From: Euborellia annulipes
Taxonomy: Eukaryota > Arthropoda > Insecta > Dermaptera > Anisolabididae
Direction: 5' to 3'
Length of the DNA stretch: 64,000 nucleotides
NCBI GenBank assembly: GCA_023213315.1
Contig: JAKCPI010012549.1
Span: 1-64,000, forward strand
Below the pieces are notes generated by a model. That model was not told the DNA's origin, ran no database searches, and worked only from the letters and a program-made list of their open reading frames with translations. The translations under genes were made by a program, and so were the position numbers. Shown piece by piece: positions 43,532 to 54,814 of the stretch. Each line of letters opens with the position of its first letter. The first letter of the stretch is position 1.

Positions 43532-44600
43532 TACTTTCTCTTACCTCTATATATGTTAAAATTTATAGAGAGAAAGTATTGGATTAATGTCAAAAATTCG
43601 ATGCCGAGATTTTGATGGATATACACGTTTTGAGGTCCCCGGAATTCAAAAAAAAAAGTGGTTTTGGCGACATGGTATGTCTGTCTGTCTGTGTGTATGT
43701 GTGTGTGTGTGTTCAATTTTAAGTAGGGTCCGACCGAAACAAGATTTTCAGCCGAAACCGAAACCGAATATTCGGCCTCAATCTTAGTTTCGGCCGAAAC
43801 CGTAACCGAAACCGAAACTTGTATTTCCTATAAAAAATTATTAATATTTTACCTTTTTTTTTTTGAAAAATTTTTTCGAGCTGCGGAAAATTTTTTTCCC
43901 CTCCCGTGAAAATCATTTTACCTTTTTTTTTAGAGAGACTAAATTTTTTTCCGCACCTTTTCCGCTTTTGCAAATCATTTGACCTTTTTTTTTGCATGCG
44001 AGTCTCATCCCATCTTTTCAGAATCAGGTTTCGGCCGGCCGAAAGGTTCGGCTACTTTTTGGCCGAAACCGAAACTACGGCCGAAACCAGGATTTTTGGC
44101 CGAAACTGGCCGAAACCGTAACCGAAACCGAATATTCGGTCGGTTCCTAATTTTAAGCATGAAGGAGGTAGAAATTGGTTGAGCTAGGAGGTTGAAATTT
44201 TATATTTAAGTTAGGCGCCCCCTTGGAACGTGACATGAAGCTTTTGAACATAATCGACCAAACTTATTTTACTTTTTCAGTTTTTTTTTTTCGATTTTCT
44301 CAAAATTCGCTCCAACGATTTTTTTTTAAATTCAAAAATCAATTATTTTTTAGATTCTCTTTAAAATGTATATTCTCATTTTGTCATTGAAATCTTCTGA
44401 AGACCACTTTACTCTTGTACTCCATAGGAAAGATAGTAGAAATGGTTGCCATGGTAACAAAATATAAATATTTTCCTATACTTATAAATTTTACATCTTG
44501 AAATTCTAATGTACCGTACTGTCGGAAACTAAATACATGTCGACACAAAAAATCTGGTGTGACAAGCACAGAACACAACTTTCGATTACCGAAGGTAATA
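43532..44600 (+). repeat. Hairpin-ended repeat split by a hAT MITE
   Basis: Left end ACTTTCTCTTACC at 43533, body to 43723, the MITE at 43724-44149, body resumes at CATGAAGGAG and runs to the end hairpin, which breaks off after GATTACCGAAGGTAA at 44596. Confidence 0.8.
43724..44149. mobile_element. hAT-type MITE with CCGAAACCGAAACC ends
   Basis: 426 bp. Ends TAGGGTCCGACCGAAAC and GGTCGGTTCCTA; exact 8-bp duplication ATTTTAAG at 43716-43723 and 44150-44157. Subterminal arrays of CCGAAAC repeats at both ends. Nested inside the previous repeat, so younger. Confidence 0.9.
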
Positions 44601-44609
44601 CCAAGAAAA

Positions 44610-45290
44610 TTGATTTCAACCTGAGTTCAAGGAAAATGTAACAAATATAGAGAGGTTTACATTTGACTTAAAAGCAGATTGAAATTGGATAGCCTATTTT
44701 AGAGCCACTTGGGTGATTTTGTGACAATACACGAGAACTTTAGCTCTTAAAGGACAAATTAGGGATTGAATTTCTACCAAAGTTCTAATAAGAAAGGTTG
44801 TCTCTATAGCCATGGTCAAACAAGTGTTAATCTAATCACAATGATCACCTAGTGATGCTTTTTGATTATAAATTTTCTTTAAAATTTGTCTAAGTAATGT
44901 AACCGCGGTTCCGTTTTGAATGATAATAAATAAATAAGTAAATATGCGTAAAAATTAATCGTTTAGAAAAGCTTCTCGGCTATTCATCAGAGGAGACAAT
45001 GGACCTTATCGGTTGCCCTTGACAACCAACCACCTTTAGGGTTATCCCAAGCAGAAAGAAAGGCGTTGCTTTCAAAATCCTTTTCATTATTTATTGATCA
45101 TTCAACACCCTTCGGAAAAGCTTTTTACTCCTGCTCTTTAATCCAAATTAAGATGAATTATAATACCACAACTTAATAAAGAAAAGAAAGATGATTGATT
45201 GGAATTAATTATTAGAACTCAAAGCATCTAGTTAATACAATATTTTAACCTCCCTCTCTTCCGTTGCGTTAGTGATAATATCATTATTGA
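44610..45290. other. No feature recognised
   Basis: Ordinary AT-rich DNA with mixed complexity; all frames short, no repeat partner noticed. Confidence 0.35.
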
Positions 45291-45297
45291 CAATCTT

Positions 45298-46190
45298 TTT
45301 ACTTTCTCTTACCTATGTATATATGTAATATATATATAGAGAGAAAGTATTGGATTATAAAATTGTGGGTTTTTTGTTTTGGGAAAAAAGGGTGGGGGGG
45401 GGGGGGTGGGGGGGGGGGGGGGGGTGTGGGGGGGGGGGGGGGGGTGTTTTTTAGCATGAAGGAATTGAGCTATAAGGCTGAAATTTTATATTTAAGTTAA
45501 ACACCCCGCGGGACCGGAAAAATAAGCTTTTAATCAAAATCGGCCAAAGAGTACTAGTACTTTACTGATGTACTTTTTCAGTTTTTTTTTTCGATTTTCT
45601 CAACATTCGCTCTAACGATTTTGATTAAAATTCAAAAATCAATTATTTTTTAGATGCTTTTTCAAATGTATATTCTCGTTTTGCCCTCAAAATTGTTTGA
45701 AGACCACTTTACTCTTTCATTCGCATTCACATTCACACACACATACACAGTTTTTTCGGCAACTAAGGCCATTTAAGACTTTAAACGATACTCGTATGTA
45801 TATAATATATATTTATTTGGGGTCCAGGCATTCTTATTTAAGCCATTTGGTATCCAAGTGGCTTAAATAAAATCATCGGACTGCCTGGGGTCCGAACCCG
45901 CGACGTTTCGTATACGAGGTTAGCACGCTAACCTCTACACCAAGCTCCGAGGGCCACTTTACTCTTGTGCTTCATAGGAAAGATAGGAGAAATGGTTGCC
46001 ATGGTTACAAAATATAAATATTTTCCCATACTTATAAATTTTACATCTGAATTCAAATATTCCCTACTGTTTGGAACTAAATACATGTCGACACAAAAAA
46101 TCTGGTGTGACAAGCACAGTACACAACTTTCGATTACCGAAGGTAAGAGAAAGTTGTGTGCTGTGCGCCAGTCACACCAGATTTTTTACT
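45298..46190 (+). repeat. Hairpin-ended repeat with nested SINE and G-rich tract
   Basis: Left end ACTTTCTCTTACC at 45301; the usual GT tract is replaced by about 55 bp of almost pure G (45390-45445). The SINE at 45717-45953 splits it. It then runs to an intact end hairpin. The final T-run joins directly to the next copy. Confidence 0.8.
45717..45953 (-). mobile_element. tRNA-SINE with 13-bp target duplication
   Basis: Flanked by CCACTTTACTCTT at 45704-45716 and 45954-45966. On the minus strand: GGAGCTTGGTGTAGAGGTTA (box A), CGCGGGTTCGGACCCC (box B), palindromic body and GT-rich tail. The duplication length indicates target-primed, LINE-mediated insertion. Confidence 0.9.
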
Positions 46191-46346
46191 TTCTCTGACC
46201 TAGGTATATATATAACTTATATATAGAGAAAGTATTGGATTCATGTCAAAAATTCGATGTCGAGATTTTGATGGATATAGGTTTTGAGATCCCCTGAATC
46301 CAAAAAAGTGATTTTCGCAACATGGTCTGTCTGTCTGTCTATCTGG

Positions 46347-46378
<32 letters not shown>

Positions 46379-46600
46379 CTGTCTGTGAACAAAATATCTC
46401 AAGAACGAAAATATTTAGGAGGTTGAAATTTTATATTTTTTAAGTTAGGCATCCTCCTGGGACGTGACTCGAAGCTTTTGAACAAAACCGAACAAAAAGT
46501 ACTAGTACTTTACTGATGTATTATACTTTTTCAGTTATTTTTGATTTTCTCAAAATTCGCTCCAACGATTTTGATTAAAATTTATAAACAGTTTAAAAAA
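46188..46600 (+). repeat. Hairpin-ended repeat, tandem with the previous copy
   Basis: Starts ACTTTCTCTGACC directly after the T-run that ends the preceding copy, so the two are head-to-tail. Ends near 46600. Confidence 0.8.
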
Positions 46601-46721
46601 ATTCTGGCGTGACTGTTCGAACAAGATTTTTTGTGTCGAGATCGATGGCGCGCCATGGCGCTGAGCTAAGAATGCTTCCACATCAGTAAAGTGTACTTCA
46701 AACAATTTTCATGAAAAATTT

Positions 46722-47150
46722 CACTGATATATTTTTTAAAGAGCATCTTTTTTTTTATAATGACCTCGTTTAAAGAGTATCTAAAAAATAGTTGATTTAT
46801 GAATTTTAATCAAAATCATTGGAACGAATTTTGAGAAAATCGGAAAAAAAAATGAAAAAGTACATCAGTAAAGTACTATTACTTTTTGGCCGATTTTGTT
46901 CAAAAGCTTATTTTCACCAATTGAGGGGGTGCCTAACTGAAATATAAAATTTGAACCTCCTAGCTCTTTTGGCTCCTGAGATATTTTGTTCACTGACAGA
47001 CACACGGACCGATCAATTTGGGGTATCCATTTTTTTGGACTCAGGGGACCTCAAAACGAGTATATCTATTAAAATCTCGACATCGAATTTTTGACATGAT
47101 CGCAATACTTTCTCTCTAATTACTTCATATATAGGGTAAGAGAAAGTAAT
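46722..47150 (-). repeat. Hairpin-ended repeat, minus copy
   Basis: Reverse-orientation body from TTTCACTGATATATTTT through CATCAGTAAAGTACTATTAC to the left end GGGTAAGAGAAAGTAAT at 47134-47150. Right hairpin lost. Confidence 0.75.
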
Positions 47151-47159
47151 ATCGAAATC

Positions 47160-47770
47160 TGGATGCCGATTACTGCTGTGGATTGTTATCGGGAAATAGG
47201 CGGGAATCTCAAATGTTTATCGGGTGAATTAATGCTAAAAAAATAAAATTTCTCTCTCTTGACCAAATAAAAAAAAAAAAGTGTCACTAGGTCTTCATGT
47301 AACATTGCATTTAATTAGGGGAAGGGTAAAAAGGTTCAGAAACCCCACAATAAGAGATTAGCTAAGAGACCACTGCTTATACGAAATTATTCTTTTTCTA
47401 TAGAAACTCTCTTCAGGGAAAAATCTCAGATAAAAAATTCCGTCTACCCCACTGGCAAGTTATGTTTCTAGTTCAACATGTTCTTTGAAAAAGACTATTT
47501 TGAACTGGTAAGAAAGCAGCTGAGAGATGCATTTTATTTCTCCTTAGAGAGCGAAAAAGGTAAAAATAAATTATGTTGCGGTGCTCCCAATGCATTTAAT
47601 GGGGCATTAAAATGTCTACTTTCTAATTTATTGCATGAGGGCGAAAAATACAGTAGGCCTATATTAAGTTCTTCCAGGTTAGAGTAAATCTCTAAAAAAC
47701 GAAGGATAAATTTACGATTCGGTCATGGGGAGCAGGAAAGAAAAATCCACATATGAATAAAATTTTTTCT
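47160..47770. other. No gene seen
   Basis: A 69-codon plus frame (47478-47687) has ordinary amino-acid composition but no recognised motif or flanking splice pair. Treated as chance. Confidence 0.3.
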
Positions 47771-47775
47771 TTTAT

Positions 47776-48310
47776 TACTTTCTCTTACCTATATATAGGC
47801 TATATAATAATATTATATATATGTAAGCCTATATAGAGATAGAAAGTATTGGATTCATGTCGAAAATTCGATGTCGAGATTTTGATGGACATTCTCATCC
47901 CCTGAATCCAAAAAAGTAGTTTTCGTGACATGGTCTGTCTGTCTGTCTGTGTGTGTGTGTGTGTCAGTGTGACTGTGTACAATTTAAAGCACGAAGGAAT
48001 TGAGCTATGAGGTTGAAATTTTATACTTAAGTTAGCCACCTCTCGGAGGCCTGAAAATAACCTTTTAATCAAAATCGGCCAAAATGTACTAGTACTTTAC
48101 CGATGTATGTTTTCAGTTTTTTTCGAGTTTATCAAAGTTCATTCCAACTATTTTTATTAAAATTCATAAATCAATTATTTTTTAGATACTCTTTAAAATG
48201 TATATTCTCATTTTGCACTTGAAATTTTATGAAGACCACTTTACTCTTGTACTTAATAGGAAAGACAGAAGAAATGGTTGCCATGATAACACAATATAAA
48301 TATTTCAGAT
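47776..48310 (+). repeat. Hairpin-ended repeat
   Basis: ACTTTCTCTTACC, TA loop, GAGATAGAAAGTATTGG, body with GT tract, to CCATGATAACACAATATAAA. Followed by a SINE, then the hairpin at 48610-48725, which is probably this copy's own right end. Confidence 0.8.
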
Positions 48311-48330
48311 CTTTATACTCCTCACTTTTT

Positions 48331-48580
48331 ACTCGGGCTTGATGTAGTTGGTGGCGTACCTAATTTGTACACCAAAGGTCGTGGGTTCGGATCCCAGGCA
48401 GTCCGATGACTTTATTTAAGCCATTTGGATACCAAATGGCTTATATAGAAATGCCTGGACCCCCAATAGATATTATATATAAATAACGGATATCGTCAAA
48501 GTCTTGAATGGTCTAAGCTGCCGAAAAGACTGTGTGAATGTGTGTGTGAGTGTGAATGGGAAAAAAGTGTTAAAAAAAAT
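48331..48580 (+). repeat. tRNA-derived SINE
   Basis: GGCTTGATGTAGTTGGTGGC (box A), GTCGTGGGTTCGGATCCC (box B), palindromic body GCCATTTGGATACCAAATGG, tail CTAAGCTGCCGAAAAGACTG. Confidence 0.85.
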
Positions 48581-48609
48581 ATATATCTTAAATTCTAATA
48601 TATCGTCGG

Positions 48610-48730
48610 AAACTAAATATATCTCGATAAAAAAAAATCTGGTGTTGCAAGCACAGAACACAACTTTTGATTACCAAAAGGTAAGAGAAAGTTATGTGAT
48701 GTGTGACTAGTCATACCAGAATTTTTTTTC
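48610..48730 (+). repeat. End hairpin of hairpin-ended repeat
   Basis: AATCTGGTGTTGCAAGCACA, loop side GGTAAGAGAAAGTTATG, mirror TAGTCATACCAGAATT. Confidence 0.75.
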
Positions 48731-49439
48731 TTATTATTTTCTCACTAATTTTTCTTTTTTTTATTAAATATGTCATACTGTTATATTATGATTTTATTCT
48801 TTATGCTTATCCTCCCCCCCCCTCACTTTTTTACATTTATCATAAACTTTTCAATTTGTTCCAAATACTTCATTTTTATTCAAGAATAATTTCCACTGGA
48901 CGATATTATTCCTGAGAACAGGAAGAGACTTGACTGTCACTCTCCATGAAAAAGATGAAATAACTTTTAAATTGCTTTTTCAAAAAAAAAAAAAAAAAAA
49001 AAATGATAATATACAGTATAAAAATATTTAAAAAATATACTGTATGACTGTATATTTACTGTTGACAAAAACATATATCAACGATATATAAACCTCGATC
49101 AGAAAGAAAATAATTCCACCAAAAACAAAAAAGTTTGTCGTTGGGGCATATTATTCATGTATGCATAGAGATATACACAAATCCTAATAGAGTGCTTGTG
49201 TGGAATAGTTAATTATTTTAGATATATTTTCTTTGGCTGGAAATCAGTGGTGTACATATAGAGGGGAAGGGAGGAGGCGGTCAGCACCGGACGACACATT
49301 TTTTGGGGCGAAATTTTATAAAGTTATAGTCTAATTGAAAAAAAACTACTTGTTCACTTGATAAGTTTACTATTCGATTTAAACGTATTATGAATTTATT
49401 GGGGGGGGGGGGGGGGGTTTAATGGTAGGGTATTTTTTC

Positions 49440-49672
49440 CCCGAAGCGACTATATTCTTCTTCTTTCTTAGAATTATTCCCGGAGTGCGAGGTCGGCGGA
49501 ATGGGTTTTTTGCGACCGGAAGAAAAGAACAGGCCCGTCGCACGGTCTGACGCATGTTGAAAATATAGAAGAAAGGGACAGACATGTAAAGAACAGAAGG
49601 ACCGCCAGTCCCAGCTCGGGTAGCTCGTGGTCGCTATCCACGTACCCACAAGATGTAGGCCCCTGAGCATAT
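49440..49672 (+). repeat. Dispersed GC-richer repeat
   Basis: GAGTGCGAGGTCGGCGGAAT, then CGACCGGAAGAAAAGAACAG, GCCCGTCGCAC and the block mirrored at 4111-4215. A shorter relative lies at 57855-57940. Retroelement fragment of unknown family. Confidence 0.6.
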
Positions 49673-49932
49673 TATGAATTACTATATAATTTCGGTCGAC
49701 CTAAGAAGAGATGGTACGACAATCTGGAAATAACAAACCTATAGGTTTTAAATAAGGAAGAAGAAGAAGAAGCCTATATAATTTCGAATATTTTTCCTCG
49801 TCAAGTAAATATAATGTAGAATATCTCTACAAATTTTGTTCGGATACAGACATCAATGGTCGAGTAGATGTTCTATGAACTACTCAATGCATGATGCTTA
49901 TTCAATGCTTAGTATCCTAGTTGCCTTGTTTA

Positions 49933-50488
49933 TTAATGAGAAGGATGAATAAATAAAATCCGGAGATGAATTTCAGGCCAATTGCTATGGGTCAACGATT
50001 CGGAGCCAAAACGACTCCTTCTTCAGGACCATGCGGTGTCAAGAAAAACAGGGAATAGCCCTCAATTTTGTCATTAAAAGTTTTGATTAATCACGCTAGT
50101 ACACGTGTGAATCTCTTCTTCGTTTAGCCTCTTTGGTTTAGTTCCATTGTCTTTCACATGTGTACTAGCGCAATGGAGCCAAATGAAGAAAACTAAGAAG
50201 AGATTCTTCGTTTGGCTCCATTGGTTTTCACATGCGTACTACCTCAATGGAGCCAAAGGAAGAAAACGAAGAAGAGATTCTTCGTTTGGCTCCATTGCCT
50301 TTTACATGAGTACTAGCGTGATTAATCACAACTTTTAATGACAAAATTGAGGGCTATTTGTTCTTCACATCGCATGGTCCTGAAGAAGGAGTCGTTCTGG
50401 CTCTTGGCTTTTGGAAGGAGTTAATCCAAATAAATTGGCCTGAAAATGCTCTCCGGATTTTATTTATTCACCCTTCTCACTAATATCC
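49933..50488. repeat. Multi-level palindrome
   Basis: Outer arms GAAGGATGAATAAATAAAAT and its mirror. Inside, a unit of about 55 bp (TGGAGCCAAA, AAGAAGAGATTCTTCGTTTGG, ACATGNGTACTA) appears about four times in alternating orientation (50098-50320). Hammerhead-like cores lie in each outer arm. Confidence 0.85.
49990..50030 (-). ncRNA. Hammerhead-like core, GGTC:GACC stem I
   Basis: Minus strand: GGTC, CTGAAGA, AGGAGTC, loop, GGCTCC, GAATCGTT, GACC. CTGAAGA fits the consensus; GAAAC reads GAATC. A mirror copy with a lost GAAAC box is at 50375-50410 on the plus strand. Confidence 0.55.
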
Positions 50489-50602
50489 ACCAGGCTGCCC
50501 CCTATCTTCACTTGTTTATTAATTTTTTCTGATTGACTAAGAGCGGCAAAAGTTTTAGGTACGCCACTGTTGGAAATTGTCTATAATATTGATACTACGT
50601 AG

Positions 50603-50740
50603 TCAGCCAAGAGGAGAAATAAAACGCAATTTTATTTAACTGTGTTTAGGTCTGAGGAGGGGGCGATTAGCAGCCCGAAACGTCGACGAGCACACTGAAA
50701 TAAAATTGCGATTTATTTCTCGTCTTGGCTGCCTACACTA
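50603..50740. repeat. Fold-back repeat with hammerhead-like core
   Basis: Arms AGCCAAGAGGAGAAATAAAA and the mirror TTTATTTCTCGTCTTGGCT-like right arm, continuing through CGCAATTTTATTT. The core is intact in the centre. Confidence 0.8.
50641..50697 (+). ncRNA. Hammerhead-like core
   Basis: CTGAGGA at 50652, stem II GGGC around GATTAGCA to GCCC, GAAACGTC, GACGAG. All core boxes canonical. Distal stem I can pair GTGT with ACAC and the AT-rich arms beyond. Confidence 0.6.
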
Positions 50741-51654
50741 CTATCAATTAATTATTTTATTAATACTCTATTTCAGAGTTGCACGTGATCAGGGCGAAAG
50801 TGAGCAATTGGGGCATTTTTGTTAAATTTAATATTAATCTCAGTAAACTTAATGCTCAACATATCGGGCTGTCCTCTCGTCGGCCATACACATTTAAATA
50901 TAAATTTATAGCTACTTTATAATAATATTTGTTTGTCTATATAATCCACGTCGGTTTTTGATAAATTTATTATCTCTATATCCCATATCGGTACATGTAT
51001 TTTATTTTTAATAAATTCTGTCTCGGCTTAATATAAATTTTTAAATGCAAAAAAAAAAAAATTTATCTAGCAATTTATGTCCGTGTCCGGAGCTCGTTTT
51101 ATTTTATTATCATGACAAGCTCCCTGAGGAATTCATATATATATATATTTATATATATAAACAACCAAACCCTCGGACATTGAGCCATCCGAATTTCAAT
51201 TCCAGCAGACAAAAAATACCCTTGAGTGGAAAATAGTCTCGTGTGAATGTTTGTTTATCCCTGTGTGTGTGTATATTCGTGCTGCTGTTACAAATTGGAT
51301 CATTTTAATTCATCGTTGACAGATACATGAATCGTTCCTCGCCCTCAGAACAAACTACCCTTCTCTCCTCCCAAAACCTCACCCTAGCCCTAATCCAAAA
51401 CAAAAGACTAATTGAATCTATTTTTTTTTTTTTTTTTTTTTTTTACATCATTCTCAAATCCTCAAATTATTTCTCTCTATTGTTCTTTTTTAGGTTGTTC
51501 CAAAATTTCACTAATAATAAAATATCTAAATAATGAATTTTTGCCAAGTTGAAAGTCAAAATTTCAAAAAAAAAAAAAAAAAACTGACAAAAGGGAAGGT
51601 ATAGGCAACTTGGTGTTAAAACACTACGTTTAAGTTATTAATATTATAGATCAG

Positions 51655-51705
51655 GGGTCGGCAACTTTTTTTTGACTTCCAAAAGAAATATCTTTAGGCC
51701 CGCTC
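51655..51705. mobile_element. hAT end fragment
   Basis: ATCAGGGGTCGGCAACTTTT matches the hAT terminus at 32822. Partner end not found. Confidence 0.45.
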
Positions 51706-51899
51706 TGCACTATCCAAAAATAAAAATATATTTGGCGAAGAGCACACAACTTTCTCTTAATTTTTCCTCTCACCCCATAAACCCTCCACATTCCAGAACA
51801 GCCACTGTTATTTATTTTTTTCTTTCAAAACTGAAAAAGTACTCTTATCGTCTCTATAGGCCTATTCATATAATCAATAATTAACATGACGACTGAATT

Positions 51900-52625
51900 G
51901 CAAATTTCCAAAAAGAGAATAAAAGATGAATTTAAAAAAATATTTTTTTTTAAAGATAAGAAAGGCGTGAAAAAATTTCTAAACAGACATTTTTGACATT
52001 TCTCATTTATATTCCGATTTTATTAATATTTAATTAGTATAATTAAAAATATTATTTGTAGAAAGAGATAGAGGATATTTTCAGGAAAAGTAGGTTTTCA
52101 AATTTTTTTTGTTGCAATTGTTTGTGCAGTTAGAAATAATTTTATAGAAAAATTATTGTCAGAGAATTTATTAACATCACGATTGAATTGCAATCGAACA
52201 GTTTCGGTCAAACAATCTGATTCAGGTCTGCAGAAACATTTCAATACATACAAATATAATAAAATATTTTCTACAATATGTTTCTGCAGGCCTGATGATG
52301 GTCAGAATGTTTGACCGAAACTGTTCGATTGCAATTCAATCGTGATGTTAATAAATTCTCCAACAATAATTTTTCTATAAAATTATTTCTAATTGCACAA
52401 ACAATTGCAACAAAAAAAAATTTGAAAACCTCTTACTTTTCCTGAAAATATCCTCTTTCTGTTTCTACAAATAATATTTTTAATTATACTAATTAAATAT
52501 TAATAAAATCGGAATATAAATGAGAAATGTCAAAAATGTCTGTTTAGAAATTTTTTCACGCCTTTCTTATCTTTAAAAAAGAAATATTTTTTTAAATTCA
52601 TCTTTTATTCTCTTTTTGTGGAAAT
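51900..52625. repeat. 726-bp near-perfect palindrome
   Basis: Arms of about 345 bp (51910-52255 and 52280-52622) match over nearly their full length around a short spacer near 52260. Outer part starts AAAAGAGAATAAAAGATGAA. The inner end of each arm carries the GACC, GAAACTG core. The low divergence implies a recent event. Confidence 0.9.
52286..52332 (+). ncRNA. Hammerhead-like core in the 726-bp palindrome
   Basis: GCAGGC, CTGATGA, TGGTCA, loop GAATGTT, TGACC, GAAACTGTTC, GATTGC. Both core boxes exact, stem II 5 bp. The mirror arm at 52205-52250 keeps GAAACTG and the stem II 3' strand but not CTGATGA. Confidence 0.6.
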
Positions 52626-53162
52626 CCTGTCAAAAGATGGTCAAGGTTGAATGATAAAATATTAACTTAGCTATAGCAGGATACGAGTTATGATATTGAT
52701 CAAAGGAAAGGCTAGTGCCTTTGGAGAATAATTCGATTATTTTTATTATATTTTGTGACATGATAGAAAAGTTTAATAATAATAATAAAAAGAAAGTGAA
52801 AGCGAATTAGCGCGAAAAGATTCCCCTTCAATAATGAAGGCCTACTCGAGTGAGCTACAGCACGGTACATCCTCCCAAAAATAGATTAAATTAAGTATCC
52901 TCCATTTTTAATTAAAAGTTTCCTGATGTTCAAAGGTTGAAATAAAATGAATTGAAGAGTATTTTGGCGTAGTAAAAAATTGATGACTCGAAAGAAAAGA
53001 GACAAAAATATAGCACGCAAATAAAATTAAACCCATAGGAAGACGTTTAAGGGAGGACGTTTTATTGTCCCAACCTCAGAGCATCTTCATCTCTTTTGTT
53101 AATTCAGATAAGAATAGCATCAATGAAATTTATGTTCTTTCTTACTTAAAATTCAATTTTTT

Positions 53163-54085
53163 CTTTTTAAAAATCTGGTGTGGCTGGTCGCACCAGATTT
53201 TCTGAATCGACATATATTTAGTTTCCACCGATATACATGTACATTATTAGAATTTTTTTTTTTTTTAAACATTCACACTTTTTTCTCATTCACACTCACA
53301 CTCCAACACACATTCGCACAGTCATCTGGTATCCAAATGGCTTAAATAAAATCATCGGACTGCCTGGGGTTTGGTATAGGAGGTAGGCACGCTACCTACT
53401 ATGCCAAGCCCGGGGGCATTATTAGAATTAAAGATGTAAAATTTATAAACATGGGAATGTAATTTGTATTGTATATTTTGTATTTATTGTATTTGGTATT
53501 GTGTTATTTTGTATTTGTGTATTTTGTGGATGTATACAGAATGTAACTGTGGTATGGCTGCGGGCCGAAAACCAATAAAAGAAAAAAATAAAATAAAATA
53601 AACATGGGAAATATTTATATTTTGTTTCTATGGCAACAATTTCTCCTAACTTTCCTAATAAGTACAAGAGTAAAGTGTGCTTCAAAAGATTTCAATGGGA
53701 AAATGAGAATATACATTTTAAAGAGCATTTAAAAATAATTGATTTTTGAATTTCAATCAGAATCGTTGGAGCGAATTTTGAGAAAATCGAAAAAAAAAAA
53801 AAAAAAAAAAAACTGAAAAGTACATCAGTAAAGTACTAGTACTTTTTGGCCAATTTTGTTCAAAAGCTTCATGTCACGTCTCAAGGGGTCACGAACTTAA
53901 ATATAAAATTTCAACCTCCTATTTATTTTCATTCTTGAAATATTTTGTTCACAGACAGGATTCAGGGGACCCCAAAACGTGTATATCCATCAAAATCTCC
54001 ACATCAAATTTTTGACAGGAATCCAATACGAAAGTACTTTCTCTTTCTATATATAAATTACATATATAAGTAAGAGAAAGTAAAA
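53163..54085 (-). repeat. Hairpin-ended repeat, minus, with nested SINE
   Basis: Shortened end hairpin at 53170-53202, body to 53254, SINE, body resumes and is again interrupted at about 53458-53602 by ATTTTGTATTTGT-type simple sequence, then runs to the left end GTAAGAGAAAGTAAAAAC at 54070-54085. Confidence 0.8.
53255..53416 (-). mobile_element. tRNA-SINE with 13-bp target duplication
   Basis: CATTATTAGAATT flanks it at 53242-53254 and 53417-53429. Box B has been deleted (GCCTGGGG joins GTTTGGTATAGG); the box A end reads GGCATAGTAGGTAGCGTGCC on the minus strand. Confidence 0.85.
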
Positions 54086-54641
54086 ACTAATAACTAGTCA
54101 TCTATCTTTGTCGACATTGAAAATTAATTTTATCAGAGAAGTAATAATTAAAATGTTATAATTTAAAAAATTTCGTTATAAAGTTTGTGATATATTTTCG
54201 AATATTCATTCCCGAGTATCATTGATCCCGAATTCGTCCTTGACATGGTTACAAAAATAGAGGGTTGAATGTATTTTAATAACGGGACTAAATCATCTAA
54301 AACAAACATCCCCTTTAGAAAATATTGGCCAGAGAAAAAATACAGGCTGGATTCAAATCGACTTTTCCATTTAGGGATTTCGCTTATCTTATATTGTATA
54401 AAAAAAAAAAACTCAACGTAAATGTATTAGATGAGTTGTGAAAAATGCAAATACACGACCCGTTCGATATAACAAATAAATGATATAACCAAAGATTAAA
54501 TAAAAAAATAAAATAGAAAAAAAGTTTCTCAAATTGCTTCCGATCAAAAAACACTCAAAAGAAAATGAAAATTGAGCCCGTCTTCAGGTAGAGGTTTTTT
54601 CATAATTTTGTTATTAATTATTTATTAAAAATATAAATACT

Positions 54642-54684
54642 GTACAACGTTTCGGCTGCTTATTCTGCAGCCGTTATCAAGTAC
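54642..54684 (-). ncRNA. Hammerhead-like core, GTAC:GTAC stem I
   Basis: Minus strand: GTAC, TTGATAA (two changes), CGGCTGC, loop AGAATAA, GCAGCCG, AAACGTT, GTAC. Stem II is a perfect 7 bp. Core box partly eroded. Confidence 0.5.
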
Positions 54685-54814
54685 TGTGCACTTGCTTTGA
54701 CTCAAGGGAACTTGTGTTCTGAGCTTGGTTGTGTTCTGTGCTTGTCAAACCAGATTTAGATTTTTTGTGTCGACATAAATTTAGTTTCCGACAGTAGGCC
54801 GGTCCTACTTTAGA

